Shown here: in pieces, positions 36,136 to 51,200 of the stretch
Layout of the letters: every line of letters begins with the position of its first letter
Numbering within the stretch: position 1 is the stretch's first letter
NCBI GenBank assembly: GCA_034620365.1
Contig: JAQGEQ010000380.1
Coordinates: forward strand, 2,790,001 to 2,854,000
DNA: 64,000 nt
Reading direction: 5' to 3'
From: Pegea sp. RAD2-039
Taxonomy: Eukaryota > Chordata > Thaliacea > Salpida > Salpidae
Notes under the pieces: generated by a model
What the model saw: only the letters and a program-made list of their open reading frames with translations
What the model was told of the DNA's origin: nothing
Database searches by the model: none
Made by a program: the position numbers and the translations under genes

Positions 36136-39100
36136 AAGTCATACACAGAATGATTTTTTTTTCATTTTTTAACTGTATACAAAGTTTTCCAGCCATTTAA
36201 GAGCTATTGCTTTTACAGATATGTGATTTGCATTTTACTTAAAATATTCTGACTGTGAAATACAAACGTTGAAGACTCATAATCTGTCGAATTCTTACTA
36301 TAACTTATTCTTATTCAAAGTAAAAAAATTGTTGATTTAAAGATAAAAAGGTACATTAGTAGATAAAAACAAATTATTTAGATAAATTCTAATTTTCACG
36401 ATCATTTCTTTAACTAAGTTTTCACATATTGAAAATAAGTAACTTTTTCTGAAAAATGAAATTCTTATAAAAAATTAGACTGCTTTCAAGAAAATAGGAA
36501 ATAAATTTTCAAACTATATGATAAGAATTCTAATATATCTAAGCTTTTTGTGTAGCAAAAAATCATAGTAAAAAAACTTTTTATTTTCTGTTTTGTTTAA
36601 TAACAAAAGTATTTTTTGCTTTAAAATACTCCTTTTCATATCAAGAAGGTTATTTAATCGATAGTTTTGTTTGTTTATTCAAACTTAACAATATCTAATT
36701 ATAAACGAGGCTTTAGTACATCGGGTTTAAAGTATCAAAGTTGCTGAAAAGTTTTCAATTAATTATGAAATAAGTTTGGTGAAAACGTTATGAAAAAAGA
36801 TTGTTGATGAAAATGTTGTATAAAGCCAAACTAATTCAAAGATATATAATTTATTCAAATTATTTTACTTTTCTTTCGAAAAACGATATAGTTAACAAAC
36901 AAAACATGGAATTATACTAAGAAACTAATGTCTTATCGAAGTTTAGTAGTACAAAAATAAGATATGCTATATTATCAGATAAGAAAGTTGACCAAGCTCT
37001 AAAATATGTATTTTTAAGCTGACTTATCTAGTTTGCGATATCACACTAAATAAAAGTTGTCATGTGATGAAATTTAGAAAAATTGATTGTCAAATACGAT
37101 TGTATAAGGGATTTGAAAGTATAACAAAGATCTTCAACTGTGATTTGAAACTTATCTTCACAACTTAAAAAAAACCATCTACGCTAAATCTCAAAATTAA
37201 GTTTTTTTTTTGTTATACTTTGTAAGCCTAAGCAGTAGAAGGAAAGAAGTTGACAGTTATACTTCCTTCCTGTTTGTACATGGGTTTTGAATGTAACTTG
37301 CACTGAAATACCCCCACTCTTTTCTTTGTTGGTTTGTTCCGATAGACTTTCCCATAGATAAAGTAGCAGACAAATCAGTCCATCGCCTTATACTAAGCAA
37401 TTTGATTAGAAGAGTCAATATGGAACTAGACAGCCAGTAAGATACATATGTTGACAGCATATAGTTATTACTAAATAGTTAAGAAATGAATATACTTTAA
37501 ATAAGTGGCAAGGTTTACTCATGTAAATAGTATCTAAATCTTCTAAACATTTATTATTTCGTATTTTTTCTCTAGAGATGTTACTACTATAAAAATATTT
37601 TTAATACAGCAAGATAGAATCACTACAATTTGTACCAACATCGTTTTGCTACAAATACTTTGGTAATGTTAAATGTCTGCAGAATTGTTTACTTTGGAAT
37701 TGAATTAGAATAAATTAGACTCAAACATTATTCTAGATACAATTGATGGTAGCAATGTTAATAGCTACTGTCAACTTGATTGTATCATTTCAAGCGTTGT
37801 ATAGGTGTGTTGGATTCTTCTTTGCAATCTTATGATAGAAGCGCTTGTAACTTCGGACTTTACTCAGTCGATACCACTTTAAGCATACATGGAGCTTGAA
37901 CAAGAGTTTGAAGGTAAAAAGCTTTGCTGGGATCTTGTACTTTGAGGGAAAATATCCTAATTTGATATCAAATGCTTAGAGTACTGCTTTTGTATTTAAT
38001 TGATTATTTTGTGGAATAAATTGATATCATGTTGAATAGTTTGTCAAACTATATCTACAAGTTTTGAATTTTGTAATGTGTTTCAAGCATCAAACTGGTA
38101 ATTCTTTGTTTTTAAATCATTAATTCTAATCTAACAACAAATGTTTACTTTAGAGAACACAAGAAGCAACAAACTGCCCTTCAGATCTGGGGGTTTTCAA
38201 GATCTTCTAAAATAATTCTTAAAAAGAATATTTGAGATGACAATTTCTAAACGGGTTTATTCACAGGTGCCTGGTGGTTTACATTGTTGAAATTAATTTA
38301 AAGATTATCTAAGCTTACGATGCAACGTGTCCGATAACTTCTTCTTGACCTTTTGTAAGCTTTTCTAATCAGCTAGAGCCTTAAGTCACTAATGTTTGCG
38401 TGATGAAGAACAGACTCATACTAAGAGACATGCTAAGTACTAAAAGGTTTGCAGGAATCAACTCATGGACTGTGTACTGATTGGAAAACTATTGATGTTT
38501 ATGGTGAATAATAAACACTTTCTGCTCCAATTACATACACCTTTGTTGGTTGAAACGTTCGCTAAGTACACCTTATTTGTTGATTAATTACAGAAGGGAC
38601 AAAAACATAACAAAAACAAAACTGAACAAAATCAAAATTGAAAGTAATAAATGCAGATATTAAAATTCATCAAGTATATTAAAGAATCAGAAGTAGCTGA
38701 TGATATTGACACTTGCGATGATGAGAATATCTAAATAATGGATTTCTAAAATCAATTCTCAGTTGGTTATTGGCAATAAAATCAGCAATTTAATGGATTT
38801 GAAAATGAAGATGATAAAATCAAGGGATCTGTTTAGCCGATCAGATAACAACTTTGCATCAGAAGATAATATTCTATTTAAAAGTTGGTGATGGTATTGT
38901 TGTCAGTTAAAAAACTAATTAAAACAAAAAATAAATCTAAAACAAAATAAAGATAAACTTAAATTGAAAGAAATATCATAAATGTAGACATATGAGCAGA
39001 AGTTTTAGATAAACGAGCTATTTGTTAAACGAAATTAGCAACTACTTTTGTTAAATACTTCTTAAGTAATACCAGTTGTCAGAGGGAGAAGAAGTTAGGG

Positions 39101-39235
39101 AGAAATAACAAACACAAAGCGTAGAGAAGGGTTCTGGAAGGCGGAAATGGGAAGAGAGAGAGTTGAAGGTAGGTACTCGCCATCTAAGCTACCACCAGAG
39201 CCACAACGGGGGCCACAACTTGCTTTATCCGTTGC
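36136..39235. other. Intergenic stretch with unresolved, less AT-rich patches
   Basis: Convergent ends of CFAP95 (plus) and UBE2D (minus) flank it. Patches at 37250-37460 and 37740-38560 are less AT-rich than usual and may be old transposon debris, but no domain could be read in any frame. About 39040-39235 is G/A-rich on the plus strand and is likely the UBE2D 3' UTR. Confidence 0.4.
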
Positions 39236-41304
<2,069 letters not shown>

Positions 41305-43646
41305 TTTAAATATAGTGTTATATGTACCCTTAACAAGAAATACAATAACAAAGCCTACAAAATCAAAACAAACAATTTATAAAAAATTAAAAACCCACTT
41401 TTAAATATAAACCAAAAAGTATAAATTTTATAACTTCTATCAATAATAATTTGATCAAAAGTCACTATTTACTGGCTACTTTTACAATATAAACCAATGC
41501 CAGTTGTTAAGCAAATAAACAATATTTTTTAAAGTTATTAAGGAAAGCAATTATTAAACTTATCAGCTATTTATAATTATTCTTAATATTATAAATTTCA
41601 TATAACTTAATACTATTAATTTATATAACTATATATATATACAAAATGTTTTATAAATAATTTTACTATACAGCAAAATAAAGTTATTACTTTTTAGTTA
41701 AACTATACATTAAACACTTCTATTAAAGCTTTATAACATTGACATTCAAATTTAAATTAATAAATCTTAGCAAAACAATATCTTATTAGTATACTATAAT
41801 AAAATGTAAATACAAAAATATATAATTTGTACAAAAATTATTTACAGAAAAGTTAACTAACATGGGCTGAAAAAATATAAAATAATAGTGAATTATATAG
41901 TTCTAAAATTATTTAAAAGATATCCTAGTTTCAAGCGTAAGAAAAAATTTTGATACAAGTTTAATATAATATACTGGATAGATGAATAACCAAAAAGACA
42001 TTAAGTTTTATATTAGATTTTGCAGTTTTTATTTACAAAAAAATAACAGGTGAATGGCATAAGAGTTACTAATAAAAAATACAATCTTAACACAGCGACA
42101 ATAAATGACATACAGTTTATCAAAACTGGGTAAAGTACTAAAGGATGGGCTCAAGTTGATCGTAGCTAAGATTTGTCGTTGAAAGAATAAAGTTTCCAAC
42201 ATAAAAAATTATAAATTTACTGAATTAAAAAAAAAACTTTAAAAAGAATATTATCATTATTGACATTTATTAAAAACTTGTATTAAATCTAACTCAATTT
42301 AAAAAAGCTAACAATTTATCAGAATATTAATTTTTTTTAATTAACAATTCATTATGTTATATTGATCAACATCTAAACATTTTTTTCCTATTTATCTTTC
42401 TTTTAGTTTTTAAAAGTATCATTTATTTGTGTACAAAACAAAAACTACTGATTAAAGTCGAAAGAAACATATAAAAATGTAATATAACTTGAACCTTTTT
42501 GCCAAATAAATTTAGCTTGTCCTAATTTTGAATGGTTTACATCAAAAGATAAATTCTTATATTGCTCGAAAAACAAGACTATGTAGTTTTACAATAAAAT
42601 ATTACTTTTTGTTGATTAATCTTGGTATTTTTAAACATTTTTTTTCATATTCAAAAACATTTTATAAACAATTTTGAAACTTTTATATTAAAGTGCAAAC
42701 AAGTGGAAAAAAATGAAAAATAAAATCTTGAGTAAGTTGTACTGTTGAACTTATGTTTTTTAAGTTATAAGAGCTTCTATGTCATAATTATAATATTATC
42801 ATAGTAAGAATTAAATAAAACAGCATTTTGTACAGTATGCACATAGATTGTTTCATGTAATAACTTAACAAAGCTATTTAACTGTTGGACATATTCTATC
42901 AAAATTATTACCACTTAGTTATAAAAAATCTACAAAATTATCAAGTTAGTCAAGTTACTCTTCATCGCTTTTATGTTTTTCAACATTTAAGTTACTATCA
43001 TAAATTTGATAGTAGAGTTAAATCTTGATAAAATTAGTGTGTGACGATAACATTCCTGAAATGATGTAAAAATTAGTCTTTTTGTTTCATTATTTTACTA
43101 ATCATTATAAGTTTTAATATTAGTACCAGAAAAATTTAGTCGCTGTTCATTTCAAAGCAATATAGGCTAAGAAAAATTACTTGAAGCTTATTAGAGACGA
43201 TGATTTTTATATTTTACTAACTGATTGTACTAGCTTTCAATATGTGGTTTACATCAGTAAAATTCAAAGTTACCTTTAAAAAAAAAACAGCTTTTCTTGT
43301 ATGTTTGATTTCCTGACGTTTAAAATATATCTACAACATTTGACTGATTATTTTTCATATGTTGTAATCACAAAGCAGCATAACAGCGCTTTTTTAATTC
43401 AAAATAGTTCTAGAACTTTCGAAGTATGAAAAAGTTGCTTAAATTTTAGCGACAGTACCTCACAGGTCACAGAATCAACTAGCCCCTCAGGTAGCAGTCG
43501 CAATTTTGTAAACGATTTGGATAGGCGATCTTTGCAACGCTATTTGTCTTTTTGTAGCATTTATGAAAAGTTAAAAGGTTTGAAAAGATAATAATATATA
43601 ATTTTGTTTTCAAGATTTTTAGAACGTGAAAAATATTAAGATTTCT
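41305..43646. other. Intergenic, divergent promoter region of UBE2D and the KH gene
   Basis: Extremely AT-rich sequence with no readable exon. A TTTTTTTAG-like acceptor at about 43612-43620 just upstream of the KH-gene ATG leaves room for an upstream exon there, which I could not find. Confidence 0.45.
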
Positions 43647-44919
43647 ATGGACTCTCGTAGTGTTCAACACCCACCTGTAACGTCTTTACTTCATGGCTAC
43701 AGTAGCAAAGAATATCTTTCTAATGATAGCTTTCAAGGCCAAAACCATGATCTTTATGGAAATCATCAGCTAGAGTTAGTATTGATTTCTTTTTTTTATA
43801 ATTCTATGTTAAGTTTTTCGTTGCTAATTTTCATTGGTCTTTTACATTTGTGATCGTTGTTGGTTTAAAACCTTAGTCATAAAATTAGGAAACGAATAAA
43901 TTTAGTCTATCGAAATAAAATACAAAATTTTTAATTTAACTTTATGAACTTTATAGCAAACTCATTTATAGAAATTCTGTTTTTGATGGAGCAGCCGCAA
44001 AAAAAGTAACTGAACAAATTATAGTGGTTGAGATTATGGTTGAGCAATCTACAATGCCATATATTATCGGCCAAAAAGGAAGACGAATTAATTCTATAAA
44101 AATGAAAACTAGCTGTGATATTAAGAATTATAATGGTGCTAATAAGTTCACAATTGCTGGTGAGTTGGTTTCCCGTTGCTAGTCTTTTCAATTGTACATT
44201 TGAAGTTCAATTTTACTAAGGAGTACTAAAATACTAGCTCACGTTTGTTGCCTTTTTAACTTCGTATGAGACGATAACTTCAAGTTTATTATACTATTTT
44301 AGGGCCTGCGGGTTCTGTGCAGTCAGCGATTAAATTGATTAAATTGAGCGAACAAATTGGCTTATCAAAGCTGGAAAGATGTTCAAGTGACGACAGTAGA
44401 CATTCTAGTGTAGGTAGTTGTAACTCGGATTTTCCAAACTACCAAGGAAAAAATGTCTATCAAAAACCAAGGTTCTTGTATTTATTTGCAAGATCTAAAA
44501 TTAAGTTTCTAAAAGCATTTTTATCTTATGTTTATAATAAACTTTTAGAATAATATGCAAAATGTTAAATTTTTTTCATTTTAGAATATAAAACGATTTT
44601 AAGATATTTAAAAAATTGAAACTTTATTTTTTTCAGCTCCGTATCTTCTGCTTCTCAGGACTCTAGATTTTTGAATAAGATCCTTACATCAGGTTTAGAG
44701 ATTAAATTCTTTAATTATTCATCTTTTCACGACATTTTTATCATATTCGAAGTAGATCAATTGTCGAAGAAATCAATAAAACCAGAAATCCAACGAAACC
44801 TGGTGGAGGCTCTTCTTTCCCCATTTGGTGAATTTAAAGAAGATTATGAACTTCTGGATAAGATGAAATCCTCTCGATGTAACTCCAGCTGGTTGGAATT
44901 TAGTCCAGATGAAGGTTAA
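43647..44919 (+). CDS. Single-KH-domain RNA-binding protein, subfamily unknown, four exons
   Basis: Exons 43647-43774, 43957-44159, 44303-44471 and 44637-44919 give 260 residues in one frame. Residues about 62-125 form a KH domain: TEQIIVVEIMVE, then the GXXG loop as IIGQKGRRI (GQKG at 81-84), then a strand and closing helix SVQSAIKLIKL split across the exon 2/3 border. KH domains bind single-stranded RNA. A Ser-rich linker (about 134-165) follows, then a C-terminal region with an acidic end (LEFSPDEG) that I do not recognise. MEX-3, Bicaudal-C and TDRKH were considered, but only one KH is present and the flanks match none of them. The stop TAA overlaps a possible GTTAAC donor, so the protein may continue. 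The true start could lie in an earlier exon. AATAAA at 45196-45201 fits a 3' end. Confidence 0.65.
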
Positions 44920-45359
44920 CTTAACTTGCTGATTTACGTTTTAAACGTTCAAATTGCAGATGGTTCATCGTTTTGGGATAAAGTTTCTTACTATTTAAAA
45001 GTACTTAACCATTTAAAGCAATTGGAATATTCTGGATTGCATATCGATTAAATATTTTCTTTATTTTTTTTTGATTATCTGTAGTAATCATATTCTAAGT
45101 TCTGTTTACTAGTAACTCCTCAAATGCTGTACGCGTTAGTTTATTAATTTTTGGTTATTTTTTCAGTTGAATTATCTTTAAAAAGTTCCTAATTTAATAA
45201 ATGAATAGTAAAATAAATTAATTGACTTGACACTCTTTATTTTGCTATACTTAACAAGAACGTCAAATTTGTAGTCAACTTGCGAGTATACAGCTTCGTT
45301 CACCTTTTTCGCTTTGTAACTTTAAAAACGCGGTTATTTCCTGTATAACAAATTAAACC

Positions 45360-46800
45360 ATGCGATGGTAGATGCCTCTGTTGAAGTCCAAGTATTCAAG
45401 GCGCTTATTGTTACCGGACCTTCGAAGAGCTTTGTAAGTAAAAGGCTTGCTCGAAACTTTAAAATTCACAAAGCTAAAAATAAATTTAAAGTAGAGATGG
45501 CTCTCAGTCATCTAAGTTTTGCAAAATTAATATAACTATAACATAATATAAAATGAATCAACCTCCATCTGTTAAAGAAACAGTACAGAAATGTCAATCT
45601 GTTTATCTGATTTAGTGGTACACACTAAAGATCTAACGAAGAAACAAGCCCGAAATTGTCATTCCAAATGTTTAGATCAGAGAGGACATTATAGTCATTC
45701 GTGTGATGTTAAAATTGGATCATCCAAGAATCAGTTGCATAAAAAAAGAAATAAGAGAAGATCTAATAATAAGAGAGATTCACATTTATTGTAATAAATA
45801 AATAAATAAATAAATCTGCGATGAAGGCCCAGACCAGAATTGAGTATTTGTGCGCTACTCAACTTAATGAAAGAGCATCCGGAAGCTCTAGATATTATGA
45901 GGTACAAAAGCAAAAAGGGAAAGCAGACGAAGAGATTCTACCTCACGGTTTAAAGAACAAACAATAAGCTCTACTGGATCTGATCAGAGATAATTAAAGA
46001 GACCTAAGCTTTCTCGCTGCGAGGAAAAGTAGGACGGAAGCAATTAAAAACGGCGACGAAAAAGATATGAGCGTTTTCTCAAAAATTATAGTGAATTCCG
46101 TATAAGTTGTTACAACCACGGCGGAAGAGAAGATAGTGGAAGCGAGATAACAAACTTTGTAGCGCTGAAATTCGCTCCTATCCTTTTTATTGTTGCATTT
46201 CGAGTTGTTCTTTTATTCAAAATACAAATCTTTGGTAGAACAGTGTCGTGTTGCCCATGGTGCCTTAGTTTGTCGGAAACACAAAAATGACCTTGAAAGA
46301 ATTGCAGTATATAGGGTAGAAGAACTTTGTTTCTAAGGGTATTGTGTGGAAAGAGGCCAAATAAAGCCTGATCCGGAGTGTATGAAACTTCTGATGGATC
46401 TTCAACTTCTTAAAAATCCAAGTCGCTGCAGAGAGCGTAAGAGACTTTTTTGACTTATGATGATGAGTTTGAAAATTTGTTGTATAAGGTCCAACAGCTC
46501 TCCATGAAAGGTGGTGAGTTTGGTATGAAATGGGAGCCTACCGTGCAATCTTTACTGTTTGGTCCAATTATTTAGTTGTGGAGAAGGTGGTACATTTGAA
46601 ATGTTTAACAGTGAAGTATTTTTATTTAGGACTGTTTCGGTCACACGGCCTACCGACATGAAAGTCAAGGGGTTGTAAATGTTTTGCTGGGAGTTGCAAA
46701 TTTAACAGCTCTTATTGGGAACATGAGCAAAGAGATATGTGTAAGGTGTTAGCTATCACAATTTAAGATTAATACAGAAAGAGTAGAAACACTGTAGGTA
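45360..46800 (+). mobile_element. Highly decayed Ty3/gypsy-like LTR retroelement remnants
   Basis: This block is less AT-rich than its flanks. At 45365-45450 a frame reads VFKALIVTGPSKSFVSKR, which resembles the active-site region of a retropepsin (normally ALIDTGASKSF) with the catalytic Asp lost. At 46366-46450 another frame reads IKPDPECMKLLMDL, the motif that follows the reverse transcriptase in gypsy pol (KPDPE...LLDLP). Cys/His clusters at about 45650-45710 and 46630-46740 look like zinc knuckles of gag type. Stops and shifts are everywhere and no LTRs were found. Order of the parts is not canonical, so several nested remnants are possible. Confidence 0.45.
45793..45814. repeat. (TAAA)n simple repeat
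   Basis: About five TAAA units. Such runs end several LINE copies in this window, so it may be the tail of an element, but the sequence before it is not recognisably LINE-derived. Confidence 0.55.
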
Positions 46801-48066
46801 AAACATAGATTATGAGTAACAGTTTGATATGACAGATATAAAAGAAGTATTCAAAATAATGTTGCTTTCACTATCTAAAACTTAAAAATTGACTGATAGA
46901 GATTTGTAGGATAATTTTACAGTTAGAATTGCAGAAACTATTTAAACAAAGTATTTCTGATATGCTATTTTGAAAAAAGTTTGTCAATTAATTGATCCAT
47001 CCAAAACTTTTTATTTATTTAATTTGAATCTTTTTATTGCATAATGTTGGGAAGTTGATTTAAAAATACAGGCGACATCTTAAAGCACGAAATTTTGATG
47101 TCAAGCCAAATGGGTCGATTTGCTAAATTGTCTAGGAAATATAGCTTTACTAACAAACCCAAAAGAGGAAAAATTTGATTTAAAGACAAGTATTAGGCGG
47201 TCAAAAGTGTTTAAAAGGCACTTAATTGCTTGAAACAAGCCATTTATCTTAATAGCAGATTTTATACTAAACAAATTAATCAGTTTTGGGCGAAGATGGA
47301 GTTGTTAAGCATTAGATTTTTTTTACTACAGACTGCCACAGTTTAGTTGAACTTGGGCCAAACGAAGCATGCCACTGCTTGTGATGTTCCGTTGTACGTC
47401 TCAAATGTTGTCTAATAATTTACTTTTTTCAGTTTAAATATTTTGCTGAATAGATTAACTTTTTGTTTTTTTTCATATATATTTTTTTTAAACTAATTTA
47501 AAAATTATATCAACCAAATTTGTTTTTCAAATTAAAAATGTAAAGTTCAATTTTATAAAAAAATTTATAATTCTGTTTTATTATTAAAAAAGTTATAATT
47601 TTAGATAAATATTTAGTTAAAGTATATATTTATTTAAAAATATATTCAATATTTTTAAGAAACTTTTTAAAAAAGTTTTTAAAATAAAGTTTATACAAAA
47701 TTTTGTTAACAAATATTTAAAAACTTTTTATGAATATAATTTTATTTTAAACATATTTTATTTTTTAAAAGTTTTTCATTTATAATTAGATTTAGTAATA
47801 AATAGAATTGTTTTAAAGCTACTTTAAAGTACCATAAAAATTTGGACAACTGTAATTAAGATTAATTTATAAAGTTTCTTTTTAACGTAGACTGATAACA
47901 AAAGTTAGAAAAATTATCTATTAACTTTTGCTGTTTTATAATGCTAATAAAAAGTTTTTATAATCTTATAGCTGTAATTTTTTTAAGAACTTAGAATATT
48001 CTAATGTTAGTTAATAATATAGATCTGATGCATGAAATTATTTTATATTTATTTGTGAGAATGTTT
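46801..48066. other. Intergenic AT-rich stretch
   Basis: No gene seen. A short passage near 47330-47400 (CTACAGACTGCCACAGTTTAG) resembles 21389-21415 (CTGCAGACTGTACCAGTTTAG), hinting at a low-copy dispersed repeat. Confidence 0.4.
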
Positions 48067-48127
48067 GTTAGCGAGAGGTGTTCTTTTCAGGTACCCTCCT
48101 TTGCATCTATTGAAATAAATAAATATT
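48067..48127 (+). mobile_element. 5'-truncated 3' end of the CR1/Jockey-type LINE
   Basis: GTTAGCGAGAGGTGTTCTTT and then CAGGTACCCTCC and TATTGAAATAAATAAA match the reverse complement of 3505-3565, the 3' end of the LINE in DGCR6, with only a few differences. It is about 60 bases long, in plus orientation, 120 bases upstream of the FA2H start codon. Confidence 0.82.
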
Positions 48128-48248
48128 TAAGTTTGTTTAAACCTTTTTTTAATGTAATGTCAGTCCGCCTTCTGAGAAGGAATTATTTGTTGTATAAAAT
48201 AAATTTATATAAATTTTATCATAATTTCAGATTTTTTAAATAATCAAG

Positions 48249-51200
48249 ATGACATTAATTAGGGCATCTGATTTAAATAAAGTGGACAAGCAAAAGCAAG
48301 TAATTATTATAAATGAAGGAAAAGTGTTTGATGTGACTTCATTTGTAGATGTTCATCCAGGTAAAGTTTTGTTTCACATTTTTATAAACTCTAGATAAAA
48401 GTTTAGTGTAATAATAACTACTCTAAAAACTAAAGATTATTTTACATGACTTGGAAAATATTGGATGGATTTGTGATTATATTGTGACTAATAATAAACT
48501 TGAAGTTGAATGTATTAAATTAGAATACTTATGACATAATTTTATGGTTTTTATATTATACTTTGTATTGATATACTCATAATATTTTAAACCAGATTGT
48601 CAAAAGTAAAGATGAACTTGTTTAGAAGGATAACTTTTCTTAGATGCAGCATATGATTTTTCTCATACAAATGTCTTTTAAAGCTGAACATTAAATCCTT
48701 GTAATTTTGAGATCTTGAAAATGGCCTTTAAATGTTGTTTAGAATAATTAATGGTTTCTCTCATTTTAACTTTGACAATATCTTTAAAGATTTTTCATAC
48801 ATCCTCAAAAATTTGTCATTAAAAATTTACCAACTCAACAACTTTGATAATAGCAAACATACTAATAGCTTTTTCAATAGGGTAACCATAGCTTAGATTC
48901 TTTTTTCTGATTTCATCTATAAATCAAAGTTTAAATTATTTAAAATAATCATAAAAAGCATGACTTGAGTAATTTTGTTAACAAATGACATATCATGCTA
49001 TTTTTTAATTTTTCTCCCTTTGTATTTTTGATTCCATACTACTTATGCTGAATTGTCATATTTAAGACCTTTCCATTATTTTTCTATAGTCCTATTGTTT
49101 TTTGTTTGCTATAAAAGCAGTATGATTTGTCATCTGCAGCCATGCCTTAAATAAATAAATAAAAATAAACAATGATTATTGTTAGTACATAGCAAGATCA
49201 CATCTTTGATTAAATGTGATGCCAAAGTCCAAATGTTTTACTTATCAAATTTTTTCAATGCTTAAAGACCAACCCACAAGATCAAATTTATTTATTGCTT
49301 GCTCTTTCGACAGTTTAATATGAAATAATTTTCAGTGCCAATTATCTCACCTTTAATTTCAATTAGGACAGAAAAGTCAATAAAAACCATCTGGGTTTTT
49401 GCTTCCATACTTTTTTTTTATAAAAATGTCTTCAGATAACAGAACTGAGTCTGACAAAACTTGTTTTCAAGACAAATCATGCACTTGATGGTTGAGAGGT
49501 CACTTTGAAGAGCTCACATTTAAATAATAATTGTAATGATAGTGAGCTCTTCAAAAACATATGCCAACACACGTGACACTTTATTGGTCGAGTTTTCTAT
49601 AATTTATATAAACAATTTTTATAAATTAATATTTAGAGGTTTGAAGTTTTTAAATCTTTGTTTTGTAGGAGGAAGAAAGACTATTGCAGCTAGACATGGG
49701 AGAGATATTACAAAGATAATGAAGGATGGACCTCATAAGCATAGTAAAAATGCCTATAAGTGGTTAGAGCAATATTATATTGGAGATTTTTATGATGATT
49801 TTGATGAAATTGTGAGTTATATGCTGAATTTTTATGATATTAATTTAGACTTTTATATATGAGCTGTAAATTTATGTTATTTATTTAAAACAATTTTATG
49901 GTTCATTAAATTAACTTCAATCAAATTTCTGAAAAGTATTTTAATTATAACTTTATTTTCTGCTGAATATTTTTATAATGAATTTTTGAAAAAATAACTT
50001 TTTAATAACTTTTACTTATAATTATATTTTAATGAAAAAGTGAGTTTCTTAGCTGAAAGGTTAATATTAAAGTTATTCGATTATAACTAATTCTGAAGTA
50101 AGTTTTAAAGTCTTATTGTTAGCCTTCAAACTTTTCCAAATAATTAATATAATTTTTTTATATGAATTTTAGAAGTCTCATAAAAATGGATTTGAAAAAG
50201 ATGTTGCTCTCATTGATGGAGTATTAAAAGTTCTCAATTCTAATGAAAAAGTTTTTCAGGTTAATATTAAAAATGTTTTGATACAATTTATTATTTTGTT
50301 TCAATTTCTAATTATAAATTGATTGAAAGTTTATCTGTTTTCAAGCTAAGAAAGCTTTGTAATAACTCTGAATGAAAGTTTGTTTGTTAGAAAGATCTAG
50401 TTGATTGGAGCAAGCCTATTCTTTGGCAAGTTGGTTATTTAGGAGCAGCATATCATGATTGGATAGACCAACCTGTTGATAAACCCTTGCGACTATTTTA
50501 CAGTGATTTCTGTGAATTCTTTTCAAAAACTAAATGGTAGGCAGAAAACATTTGTGATTTACTCAAAAATTAGAACTAAATGATTGTATTCCAGGTATAT
50601 TATTCCAATGGTCTGGCTACCTGTTGTCTTTTTCTTTTTTTCTCAGGGATACACGGATTTAGTTCAAAGCTTTCAATCAAGTTAGTTGAATATCTGATGA
50701 AATCAAACAATCTGTTTTCAACATTTTGTTTTTTTACTACAGCAGTTTCTAATTTTTCTGACATTTTGATAGTCAATAAATAAAGAAACTAGTAATTGAA
50801 AATTCTATTTGCTTCTTGCATGTCAAAATGTCACATTTTTCTTCTCGTATTTTATCGAAGTATTTCTTTTTGCAGCCACAACACTTGTTCCATGTTTGTG
50901 TTTCATTCTATTTGCTTTAGGAATGGTTTCCTGGTCATTTTTAGAGTATTCATTACATCGTTGGTTATTTCACAGTGATCCACCAATAACTTCTTATTCT
51001 TTAATAACTTTGCATTTTCTTTTACATGGCCAGCATCATAAAGTAAGTAAGCAGTTAAAAGAAAATCAAATATTATTATTTCTTCTTCCCCTTTTATTTC
51101 TAATTATAAATATTTTACTGCTCTGTACAAAGGGTTGATTAAAATAGCCTCAAGTTGATTTATATTCTTATTTTTCAGGTTCCATTTGATAGGTTTCGTT

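Noticed and set aside
37257-37460. 67-codon minus-strand open frame
   Set aside because: Less AT-rich than its surroundings, but no domain, no splice signals and no second copy in the window.
45591-45794. A host zinc-knuckle gene
   Set aside because: The Cys/His spacing is off consensus, there is no splice support, and it lies in a block with gypsy remnants, so retroelement debris is more likely.
49200-49440. A minus-strand LINE fragment in FA2H intron 1
   Set aside because: A frame vaguely like a reverse transcriptase thumb (LVGWSLS) can be read, but stops are frequent and no second copy supports it.
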